Positions 5,848 to 11,641 of a DNA stretch of 11,641 nucleotides are shown piece after piece. The notes below the pieces were generated by a model. That model saw only the letters and a list, made by a program, of their open reading frames with translations. It was not told the DNA's origin and made no database searches. Source of the stretch: JBEKEX01 sp050013615 (GTDB lineage: Bacteria > Chloroflexota > Anaerolineae > Anaerolineales > Anaerolineaceae); the NCBI GenBank assembly GCA_050013615.1, contig JBEKEX010000073.1:1-11641 (forward strand). The letters are read 5' to 3'. Position 1 is the stretch's first letter, and every line of letters begins with the position of its first letter. Position numbers and translations under genes: made by a program.

Positions 5848-6969
5848 ATGCTTTTTACGAACTTGTTGAATACCCTCCAAGCTAACCTGACCACATGGGC
5901 AGGCAGCGCTGTGATGATCGCCGTGGGGGGTATTTTGATCTATCTGGCCATTGCCAAGCAATTCGAGCCGGTGCTGTTGCTGCCCATTGGGTTTGGCTGC
6001 ATCCTGGCGAACCTGGGCATGTCGAACCTGCAGGAAAATGGGCTTTTCTATTACTTGTACAAAGCCGGTATAGAGACCGAGCTTTTTCCACTGCTGATCT
6101 TCATCGGGGTGGGGGCGATGATCGACTTCAGCCCGCTGCTCTCGCAGCCCCAAATGGTACTGCTGGGCGCGGCCGGACAGTTCGGCATCTATGGCACGTT
6201 GATCCTGGCGGTCCTATTGGGGTTGAAACTCAACGTGGCCGCTGCGATTGGGTCGATCGGCGCCATCGACGGCCCGACGGCGATCTTCGTCTCCTCCAAG
6301 CTGGCGCCGGATTACCTGGCGCCCATTGCCGTGGCGGCGTATTCTTACATGAGTCTGATCCCGATCATCCAGCCGCCGATCATGAAACTGATGACCACCC
6401 GTAAAGAGCGGCTGGTGCGCATGGAATATGCCCCCAAGCCTGTTTCCAAGAAGGCCTTGATCATCTTCCCCGTCGCCGTAACCATCGTGGTCAGCCTGCT
6501 GGCGCCGCAGGCGGCTCCGCTCATCGCCACGCTGATGCTGGGCAACCTGCTGCGGGAGAGCGGCGTGGTGGATCGCTTGAGCAAGTCGGCGCAGAATGAG
6601 ATCATCAATATTGCCACGTTATTCCTGGGACTGACGATCGGTTCCACCATGGTGGCCGACAAATTTCTGCAACCGGCCACACTGGCGGTATTGGGGCTGG
6701 GTTTGATCGCCTTCATCCTCGATACGGTCGCCGGGCTGCTGTTTGGCAAATTGATGTGCCTGGTCTCCAACTACAAGATCAATCCCTTGATCGGTGCCTG
6801 CGGAATCAGTGCCTTCCCAATGGCGGCGCGCCTTTCGGCCAAGATGGCACAGGACGAGGATTTCGATAATTTCATCTTGATGCACGCAATGGGATCGAAC
6901 ACGGCCGGCCAACTCGGCAGCGTCATTGCCGGGGGGCTGCTGTTGATGCTGGTCAATGTTATCCACTAA
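5848..6969 (+). CDS. mmdB: Na+-translocating decarboxylase beta subunit (carboxybiotin decarboxylase)
   Basis: 373 aa, polytopic, in the size range of MmdB/GcdB. It decarboxylates carboxybiotin and exports Na+ across the cytoplasmic membrane. Typical segments are FEPVLLLPIGFGCILANL, FIGVGAMIDFSPLL, GSIGAIDGPTAIFVSSKLAP, IPIIQPPIMKLMTTRKER and NPLIGACGISAFPMAAR. The residues known to be essential in Klebsiella OadB (D203, N373, S382, R389) have clear counterparts D141, N312, S321 and R328, with identical 9- and 7-residue spacing for the last three, so the pump looks functional. The start at 5848 lies 11 bp after the carrier stop and has no good Shine-Dalgarno sequence, suggesting coupling to the carrier gene. 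It is the last gene of the operon, followed directly by a strong terminator. Confidence 0.95.
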   Translation: MLFTNLLNTLQANLTTWAGSAVMIAVGGILIYLAIAKQFEPVLLLPIGFGCILANLGMSNLQENGLFYYLYKAGIETELFPLLIFIGVGAMIDFSPLLSQPQMVLLGAAGQFGIYGTLILAVLLGLKLNVAAAIGSIGAIDGPTAIFVSSKLAPDYLAPIAVAAYSYMSLIPIIQPPIMKLMTTRKERLVRMEYAPKPVSKKALIIFPVAVTIVVSLLAPQAAPLIATLMLGNLLRESGVVDRLSKSAQNEIINIATLFLGLTIGSTMVADKFLQPATLAVLGLGLIAFILDTVAGLLFGKLMCLVSNYKINPLIGACGISAFPMAARLSAKMAQDEDFDNFILMHAMGSNTAGQLGSVIAGGLLLMLVNVIH

Positions 6970-6981
6970 GGTAAATTAGAA

Positions 6982-7015
6982 ATAAAAAACCGAGCCTCAG
7001 CGCTCGGTTTTTTAT
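6982..7015. terminator. Bidirectional rho-independent terminator between convergent genes
   Basis: A perfect 14-bp stem (6982-6995 with 7002-7015) has a GC-rich core CCGAGC/GCTCGG, a 6-nt loop CTCAGC, and six A on one side and six T on the other, so it works in both directions. It ends the decarboxylase operon (+). The minus-strand response regulator stop codon (7012-7014) lies inside the stem. Confidence 0.9.
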
Positions 7016-7692
7016 CGTTTGGGCCGCACGGCCTCTTCCACGTCCAGCCGGTAACCGACCCCGCGGATGGTCTTGAGGAATTTGGGGTGGCGCGGGTCTT
7101 CTTCCAGCGCCTGGCGCAGCCAGCTTACATGGACGTCGAGCGTGCGGGTATCGCCGGTGTAATCGGTGTCCCATACTTTGCTGAATAATTCTTCGCGGAT
7201 GAGGACCTCACCAGGGTGATCCATCAGGGCCTTTAGCAGCATCACCAGGCGCGGGGTGAGGCGGGTTTGGCGTGAAAGGCAGCGCAGCATGCGTTGTTTG
7301 ACGTCCAATTCGATGGGACCGACCTGCAGGACGTCCTTTTGTTTGACCGGCAGGAAGGGGCGCATACGGTTGATCAGTTTTTGTGCGGTGAAAGGCAGCA
7401 CCAGGACGACGTCGGCCTCGACGCTATTGGGAATCTCAGAGTTCTCCTCGAGGATGAGGACGATGGGCAGTCCCTTGGCCTGTTCACGAAGGGCCTGGCA
7501 AATACGCTTGCCGCTGGTGCGCATGGAGGCCGCGTCGATGACGACGGCATGCGGAATTTCTTCCGCCAGCCGTGCTTCAGCGGCGCTACCGTTTGGTACA
7601 CTTTCGACCAAGTAGCCTTTTTTAGTTAGCCCGACCAAGAAAGATGGGCGGTCGGTCCGTTTTCCTTCGATCAGCAGGATTTTGGCTTTCAT
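7012..7692 (-). CDS. OmpR/PhoB-type winged-helix response regulator with a degenerate receiver domain
   Basis: 226 aa. The C-terminal winged-helix domain (about 122-219) is well conserved: LTPRLVMLLKALMDHPGEVL, the recognition-helix region TRTLDVHVSWLRQALEEDP, and the wing KTIRGVGYRLD. The N-terminal receiver (1-115) keeps the fold (KILLIEG at the start, VVID with D53, PIVLIL, PF at 100-101) but has lost key residues. The acidic pair after beta-1 is E9-G10-K11 instead of E/D-D-D, the Thr/Ser after beta-4 is missing in PIVLILEEN, and the Lys of the KPF motif is Leu (VLVLPF). Phosphorelay control is therefore unlikely despite D53. No histidine kinase is adjacent. It is probably transcribed from its own promoter at 7801-7827; upstream of ATG 7692 no clear ribosome binding site is seen. 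Target genes are unknown. Confidence 0.88.
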   Translation of the reverse strand: MKAKILLIEGKRTDRPSFLVGLTKKGYLVESVPNGSAAEARLAEEIPHAVVIDAASMRTSGKRICQALREQAKGLPIVLILEENSEIPNSVEADVVLVLPFTAQKLINRMRPFLPVKQKDVLQVGPIELDVKQRMLRCLSRQTRLTPRLVMLLKALMDHPGEVLIREELFSKVWDTDYTGDTRTLDVHVSWLRQALEEDPRHPKFLKTIRGVGYRLDVEEAVRPKR

Positions 7693-7800
7693 AGTCGCTT
7701 AGAAAATTTCTGGATGACCTTGGTGACTTTGTCCGGTTTCCCCCTATATCATTTCCTTGCGGGGTGCTCACAACCTACCGGTTAGTTGCTACGTGTTCGT

Positions 7801-7827
7801 ATTATACCTTAAAACTTAAAGAGTCAA
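7801..7827 (-). promoter_or_regulatory. Sigma70-type promoter for the response regulator gene
   Basis: On the minus strand, TTGACT (7827-7822) and TATAAT (7806-7801) are separated by 15 bp, one or two less than optimal. The element lies about 110 bp upstream of the ATG. The 189-bp gap 7693-7881 is AT-rich and otherwise contains an inverted pair, AAAACTTAA (7811-7819) and TTAAGTTTT (7861-7869), that brackets the -35 box and could be an operator. Confidence 0.5.
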
Positions 7828-7881
7828 GCCCAAAAATTTAAGAATCTTTTTACATAACCGTTAAGTTTTCCGTCAGTTATC

Positions 7882-8883
7882 TCAAAGTCTTACGGAACCC
7901 ATTTGGGCGAACCAGGCAAGCGCTTCCTGAATGGCATCATCGACCGGACGGGGCGCTGACAATTGCAGCTTGGCGCGGGACTTGCGCGTGTCGTAATAAA
8001 AATGATAGCCAGCCAGATGCATGTCGGATGCCGAGACTGGCAGGTCGACGAAGGCCTGCAAGAGGTTGTAGATGCCGGCCAGCGAGCGCACCAGGTCAGC
8101 CGGTAAAACGGTGGTAGGAAGATGTACCCCGGCTGCCGCAGCAATCTTTTGGACCAGCGTCTGATGTGATAGGTTTTGACCTCCCAGGATGTAACGCTCG
8201 CCCCGCTCACCTAATTCCAACGCGGCCAGGTGACCGGCAACGACGTCTGCGACGTGGATGACGTTCAGGCCGCCTTCGGTGAGCACCGGCACGCGCCGGT
8301 GCGCGACCTGCACAACGATGGAACTTGTCCGGCGGTAAATGTCACCTGCCCCGATGACGTAACCCGGGTTGACGATCACTGCATCCAAACCATGGGCAAC
8401 GCCCTTCTGGACTTCCAGCTCGGCCAGGTATTTTGCATACCCATAAGGCCAATCATCCGGCCGGAAATTCCAACCGTGCGATTCGTCGAGCAAGGGAAAG
8501 GCGACGTTGGCGGTAGGGGCGGTCTCGGGCACGCCCAGTGCGGCGACCGAACTGGTGTACACCAAGCGGCGCACGCCGGCTTGCAAGGCGGCCTGCATCA
8601 CCACCCGTGTTCCCTCGACGATGGTCGTGTACATGCGCCCCGGTTGGGTACGCCCGCCAAGCAGCGCTGCCGTGTGGAAGACCGCTTCCACCCCCTGGCA
8701 GGCAGATTGAAGCGTCTCGGCCTGGGTCAAGTCACCCAAAGCGTGTTCCACGGGCAGGCCTTCGAGTAGTGTCAGGTTGCTGGTAGGGCGGTGGAAGGCG
8801 CGCACGTCATGGCCGCGTTCGACCAGGGTGCGGCACAACTGTGCCCCAATGAAACCTGTGGAACCTGTGACAAGGATCTTCAT
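7882..8883 (-). CDS. NAD(P)-dependent epimerase/dehydratase, extended SDR family (dihydroflavonol-reductase-like)
   Basis: 333 aa from ATG 8883. The open frame extends to 8985, but the Rossmann strand MKILVTGSTGFIG begins exactly here and the extension overlaps the thiolase gene, so 8883 is the start; no good ribosome binding site is visible. Extended-SDR marks are the TGSTGFIG dinucleotide loop (6-13), D51-L52-T53 after beta-3, HTAALLG (70-76), YTSSVAALG (109-117) and the catalytic pair Y147-x3-K151 (YGYAK). The HRPTSN segment at 31-36 resembles dihydroflavonol reductase and 3-beta-HSD-like enzymes that prefer NADP(H). It acts in the cytoplasm; the substrate (sugar nucleotide, sterol-like or ketone) cannot be read from the sequence. 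It lies 50 bp downstream of the thiolase on the same strand with no terminator between, so the two are probably co-transcribed. Confidence 0.88.
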   Translation of the reverse strand: MKILVTGSTGFIGAQLCRTLVERGHDVRAFHRPTSNLTLLEGLPVEHALGDLTQAETLQSACQGVEAVFHTAALLGGRTQPGRMYTTIVEGTRVVMQAALQAGVRRLVYTSSVAALGVPETAPTANVAFPLLDESHGWNFRPDDWPYGYAKYLAELEVQKGVAHGLDAVIVNPGYVIGAGDIYRRTSSIVVQVAHRRVPVLTEGGLNVIHVADVVAGHLAALELGERGERYILGGQNLSHQTLVQKIAAAAGVHLPTTVLPADLVRSLAGIYNLLQAFVDLPVSASDMHLAGYHFYYDTRKSRAKLQLSAPRPVDDAIQEALAWFAQMGSVRL

Positions 8884-8933
8884 TGCAGCATCATTGTCGA
8901 AAAAAGTTGGTGAACTGTCCAACCAGATAAGTT

Positions 8934-10151
8934 CTATCCAATCCACTCCACCACGGTGGCTTCGCCCTGTCCAACGCCGACGCACAGAGTAGCCAGACCA
9001 TAGAAGGGCTTCAGGGCTTGTGGGGCGCGGCGGCGCATTTCATGGATGAGCGTGGTGAGGATGCGCGCGCCTGAACAGCCCAACGGGTGGCCCAGGGCGA
9101 TGGCTCCGCCGTTGACGTTGGTGATCTCGTGCGGTAGCCCCAACTCTTGCATCACCGCCAATGACTGGACGGCGAAGGCCTCGTTCAATTCGATCAGGCC
9201 GATGTCGCTCATCTGGAGTTTGGCGCGTTCCAGGGCTTTGCGTGTGGCAGGCACGGGCCCCATGCCCATGATGCGCGGCGGCACACCGGCGGCGGCAGAT
9301 GCGACAACGCGCACCAACGGATGCAACCCCAACGCTTTGGTTTTGGCATCGCTCATTACCAGCAATACGGCAGCGCCATCGTTCATGCCGGAAGAATTGC
9401 CGGCAGTCACGCTGCCGTCCTTTCTGAAGGCAGGCTTGAGCCTGGCGAGGGCTTCCAGGCTGGTGTCGCGGCGCGGGCGCTCGTCGGTGGTTACAACCAG
9501 CGGGTCTCCCTTGTGCTGGGGGATGATCACCGGCACGATCTCCTCGGCAAATCTGCCCGAATCGATGGCAGCGATGGCGCGCCGGTGGCTTTCTAAAGCG
9601 AAGGTATCCTGGTCGGCGCGGGAGATATGAGTCATCTCGGCAATGTTCTCTGCTGTCTCGCCCATCTGCTCGATGCCGTAAGACTCCACCATTTTGGGGT
9701 TTGGGTAGCGCCATCCCAGGGCCGTATCCCAGGCGGTCAAATTCCCGAAGGCAAAGCTCTTGTCCGCTTTTGGCAGCGAATAAGGGGCACGTGACATGCT
9801 TTCGACGCCCCCGGCGATAAAGATGTCCCCTTCATCGGCACGGATGGCGCGTGCTGCCATGTTGACCGCAGTCAACCCGGAGGCACACAGGCGGTTGAAG
9901 GTCACGCCGGCCACTTCCACGGGCAAGCCGGCCAGCAGCAGCGCCATGCGGGCTACATTGCGGTTATCTTCACCTGCCTGGTTGGCGCAGCCTAGATAGA
10001 CTTCTTCGACCTGGGCGGGGTCCAGCCGGGTGCGTTCCAGCAGCGCCTTGATGACATGCGCGGCCAAGTCATCTGGACGGACGGCTGCCAGAATTCCTCC
10101 CAAAGCACCGACGGGTGTGCGCACTGCGTCTACGATCACGACGTCGCTCAT
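8934..10151 (-). CDS. Thiolase (acetyl-CoA C-acyltransferase family)
   Basis: 405 aa, the normal length for a bacterial thiolase. It catalyses thiolytic cleavage of a 3-ketoacyl-CoA or the reverse condensation of acetyl-CoA. Catalytic residues are in place: nucleophile C89 (FNRLCASGL), H355 (GGAIALGHPLGCSGAR) and C390 (LCVGVGQG), plus GGVESMSRAP and NEAFAVQSLAV. The segment GCANQAGEDNRNVARMALLL and GWRYPNP resemble 3-oxoadipyl-CoA thiolases (PcaF/PaaJ) more than FadA, but no other aromatic-degradation gene lies nearby, so the substrate is left open. The ATG at 10151 is preceded on the minus strand by GGAGGT (10161-10156), an excellent ribosome binding site. It is the likely first gene of a unit with the downstream epimerase/reductase and is divergent from the lipoprotein gene at 10262. 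Confidence 0.93.
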   Translation of the reverse strand: MSDVVIVDAVRTPVGALGGILAAVRPDDLAAHVIKALLERTRLDPAQVEEVYLGCANQAGEDNRNVARMALLLAGLPVEVAGVTFNRLCASGLTAVNMAARAIRADEGDIFIAGGVESMSRAPYSLPKADKSFAFGNLTAWDTALGWRYPNPKMVESYGIEQMGETAENIAEMTHISRADQDTFALESHRRAIAAIDSGRFAEEIVPVIIPQHKGDPLVVTTDERPRRDTSLEALARLKPAFRKDGSVTAGNSSGMNDGAAVLLVMSDAKTKALGLHPLVRVVASAAAGVPPRIMGMGPVPATRKALERAKLQMSDIGLIELNEAFAVQSLAVMQELGLPHEITNVNGGAIALGHPLGCSGARILTTLIHEMRRRAPQALKPFYGLATLCVGVGQGEATVVEWIG

Positions 10152-10155
10152 CCAA

Positions 10156-10161
10156 ACCTCC
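10156..10161 (-). promoter_or_regulatory. Ribosome binding site of the thiolase gene
   Basis: On the minus strand GGAGGT lies 4 nt before ATG 10151 and fixes that start. A clear -35/-10 pair for the thiolase is not seen in the 110-bp divergent gap; TAGAAT (minus, 10192-10187) is only a weak candidate -10. Confidence 0.6.
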
Positions 10162-10235
10162 GTGACATAAGCTCTAATTTAAAATCATTCTACCACCATT
10201 GGAAAAGACGACTTCGAGCATGCTTCGTGTAGCAA

Positions 10236-10244
10236 TGCTATAAT
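10236..10244 (+). promoter_or_regulatory. Extended -10 promoter for the lipoprotein gene
   Basis: TGCTATAAT is a perfect TGn-TATAAT extended -10 element, which does not need a good -35, and none is seen. Transcription would begin near 10251, only about 11 nt before the GTG at 10262, which implies a very short leader. Confidence 0.5.
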
Positions 10245-10261
10245 AGTTAAGGAATTTCAAT

Positions 10262-11329
10262 GTGAAATTAACGGCCATCTTCATGACGAAGTCAGCTCCT
10301 GACGCCCATCGTTCTTCCGCTCCCCGCCTGTTGAGTTTCCTGGTGGTCTTGGCGTTCATTCTGGCTGGGTGTGTCAGAGACGCCACTCTGAATGACCAGA
10401 TCCCGGTCGGAGAGACGCCTGAGATATCCCCAAGCGGGACAGCAGCGCACACGCCGGCCAAGAGCAGTGCCACGGCGAGTCCGGCCGATATGGAGCAGCC
10501 TTTCCTGGCAGTGATCAAAGTCTGGAACGGCAGCGACGATTTCGGCCGCCCGTTGACGCAGCCGGCCCAAGCAGTGGATGGCATGCTGGAACAGGTGTAC
10601 GAGAACGTCGTGGTCTATGCGCCGGCCAAGCATCCCGACCAGGCCAAATTAAGGCCGGTGGGGTTGATGCTGGGGATGTTAACGACGCAGCCCGGGCCAC
10701 AAAAATATGGCGAAACAGACGGCATGGTCTTTTACCCGGTTTCGGGTGACCAGGGTTACCACATCCCCATCGTTTTCAAAGATTTCATCGACGCCCATGG
10801 CGGTATGGAAGTGGCCGGTGCGCCGATTGCCGAAGTGCTGCAATACAGTTCGGATACCTACCGCCAGTGTTTCACCAATTATTGCCTGGACTACGTCACC
10901 TCGGCGCCTGATGAGCAAAAGGTGCGCATGGTACCGCTGGGACAAATGTTGCTGGCGGCCAGCCAAAATTCAGGCGGTTCGACGGATGCCCCATTTGTTT
11001 TTTCTCCTTCGACGGTCAATTTGACAGTTACTGCTGCTAACCCCAAAGTTGGGTCGGGTGAGGACCAGCAAATCAGTCTGCAGGCTGAAACCTCGACGGA
11101 CCATTCGCCGTTGGCTGGAGTGGAGGCCAGTTTGACTGTGTATTACCCGGAGAATAAGCAAGTCAGTATCCAATTCCCCGCCACGGATTCGAGTGGGGCG
11201 TCCAGCGTCACCATCCCGGCAGAAGCCGGGCTTTCCAACGGTACAGTTGTTCCTTATCAAGTATGCCTGAGCGGGCCTTCGTCTGCAGCGGTGTGTATGA
11301 CGGAAACCTACCTGGTGTGGGGCAATTAA
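10262..11329 (+). CDS. Lipoprotein with a duplicated LGxML-type domain and an Ig-like C-terminus, function unknown
   Basis: 355 aa from GTG 10262, preceded by AAGGA (10249-10253). ATG 10283 is an alternative start that keeps the signal peptide but lacks a ribosome binding site. The lipobox LAGC puts the acylated Cys at 37, so the protein is exported and anchored; residues 45-78 are a P/T/S-rich linker. Two related units follow: DFGRPLTQP...QVYENVVVY...KLRPVGLML (about 93-137) and VAGAPIAEVLQ...QCFTNYCLDY...KVRMVPLGQML (about 184-230), each with GxP, a Q-x-[FY]-x-N core and a closing [VP]-G-x-ML. Residues 250-354 are Thr/Ser/Val-rich and look like an Ig-like beta-sandwich, with C335 and C345 possibly paired. 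I know no function. The duplicated pattern resembles Chloroflexota surface proteins from memory, hence a cell-surface role is inference. Confidence 0.82.
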   Translation: MKLTAIFMTKSAPDAHRSSAPRLLSFLVVLAFILAGCVRDATLNDQIPVGETPEISPSGTAAHTPAKSSATASPADMEQPFLAVIKVWNGSDDFGRPLTQPAQAVDGMLEQVYENVVVYAPAKHPDQAKLRPVGLMLGMLTTQPGPQKYGETDGMVFYPVSGDQGYHIPIVFKDFIDAHGGMEVAGAPIAEVLQYSSDTYRQCFTNYCLDYVTSAPDEQKVRMVPLGQMLLAASQNSGGSTDAPFVFSPSTVNLTVTAANPKVGSGEDQQISLQAETSTDHSPLAGVEASLTVYYPENKQVSIQFPATDSSGASSVTIPAEAGLSNGTVVPYQVCLSGPSSAAVCMTETYLVWGN

Positions 11330-11348
11330 ACCGGAACACGAATAAATG

Positions 11349-11379
11349 AAAAGGACAGGCGCTAGCGCCTGTCCTTTTT
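11349..11379. terminator. Bidirectional rho-independent terminator, perfect palindrome
   Basis: AAAAGGACAGGCGCT (11349-11363) is followed at once by its exact complement (11364-11378), then one more T. This makes a 13-bp stem with a CTAG loop, A4 on the left and T5 on the right. It lies 19 bp after the lipoprotein stop and 22 bp before the stop of the convergent minus-strand gene, so it can serve both. Confidence 0.9.
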
Positions 11380-11401
11380 GTTCCATGGTAGAGATCAATC
11401 T

Positions 11402-11641
11402 TTACGGCCGGGCTTCGACGAGCAGGTCCACATGGTCGATGGTGCCATCCAACGAATAGACCTGGAAGCTGAAGTCCAACGCCTGCCCGGCGGCAAGAGT
11501 CTGGCTGTTCTCCCAACGCCGCAAGCCAAGGACGGTCCCGGCTGCATCATAGGCCGCCGCGGCGATCCCGACCTGGCTGGCGGTGGCTTTGCGGTCGTCG
11601 AGAACGACCTTCCCGCTCTCCTGCGCCGATTGCCCATCGCT
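11402..11641 (-). CDS. C-terminal part of an unidentified protein (start outside window)
   Basis: The minus strand is open from the window edge to TAA 11404-11402, giving 79 residues without a start codon. This frame, rather than the overlapping minus-strand open frames here, reads like protein: alternating hydrophobic strands QVGIAAAAYD, GTVLGLRRWE, LAAGQALDFSFQVYSL and a final IDHVDLLVEARP. The pattern of beta-strands with a GxVLGLRRW turn and a short C-terminal strand suggests an Ig-like or FxLyD-type extracellular domain, as often found at the end of Chloroflexota lipoproteins. That family suggestion is inference from style. It converges on the lipoprotein gene and shares its terminator. 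The N-terminal part and the function cannot be seen. Confidence 0.65.
   Translation of the reverse strand, partial: SDGQSAQESGKVVLDDRKATASQVGIAAAAYDAAGTVLGLRRWENSQTLAAGQALDFSFQVYSLDGTIDHVDLLVEARP

Noticed and set aside
7851..7881. Terminator after the epimerase/reductase on the minus strand
   Set aside because: Only a 5-bp ATAAC/GTTAT stem with a bulge is present; too weak, so read-through into the response regulator remains possible.
8884..8985. N-terminal extension of the epimerase/reductase to an ATG at 8985
   Set aside because: The 34 extra residues precede the canonical Rossmann start MKILVTG and overlap the thiolase 3' end; no RBS supports it.
9040..9714. 224-aa second minus-strand frame inside the thiolase gene
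   Set aside because: Arg/Pro/His-rich product typical of a shifted frame in GC-rich DNA; the thiolase frame has all catalytic residues.
11395..11637. 80-aa minus-strand frame beginning with ATG at 11637
   Set aside because: Its product is Arg/Pro/Ser-rich and not protein-like; the neighbouring frame ending at 11402 gives a sensible beta-strand sequence and ends next to the terminator.

Overview
The window reads as a chromosomal segment of a moderately GC-rich bacterium, most likely Chloroflexota (Anaerolineae-like). This placement is inference from gene content and style: T/P/A-rich linker lipoproteins, a seven-bladed Asp-box propeller, a two-repeat lipoprotein with FGRPL/LGxML motifs, a DUF92 membrane protein, a PEBP gene and a sodium-pump decarboxylase operon. 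I saw no tRNA, rRNA, CRISPR array, transposase or phage gene.

Layout. (1) 2-1621, + strand: one uninterrupted frame runs through the middle of an L-lactate permease (its 5' end lies outside the window), switches near 515-525 into a DUF92 integral membrane domain that lacks its central signature, then continues in frame into a complete PEBP (YbhB/YbcL) gene that has its own strong ribosome binding site. (2) 1767-3065, + strand: a secreted lipoprotein with seven propeller blades, followed by a GTAGGGGCGAGC palindromic repeat (3101-3144) and a rho-independent terminator (3161-3188). (3) 3341-6969, + strand: a five-gene operon for a biotin-dependent, Na+-translocating acyl-CoA decarboxylase, best fit methylmalonyl-CoA decarboxylase. 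It encodes a carboxyltransferase alpha subunit, a 50-aa OadG-type anchor, an unrecognised 107-aa Ala-rich protein with a triplicated motif, the biotin carrier and the membrane beta subunit. It ends at a strong bidirectional terminator (6982-7015). (4) Minus strand, 10151 down to 7012: thiolase, then an NAD(P)-dependent epimerase/reductase, then (after 189 bp with its own promoter) an OmpR-type response regulator with a degenerate receiver. (5) 10262-11329, + strand: a two-repeat lipoprotein with an Ig-like C-terminus, divergent from the thiolase and ending at a perfect hairpin terminator. (6) 11402-11641, minus strand: the C-terminus of a gene running out of the window.

How the genes work together. 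The operon in (3) would decarboxylate a CoA thioester: the carboxyl group moves to biotin, and its release at the beta subunit drives Na+ export. No biotin carboxylase gene is present here, which favours decarboxylation over ATP-driven carboxylation. The thiolase and reductase are probably co-transcribed, but their substrates cannot be fixed from sequence. The least ordinary items are the three-part open frame at the left edge, the 107-aa protein inside the sodium-pump operon, and the response regulator that has lost most of its phosphorylation residues.
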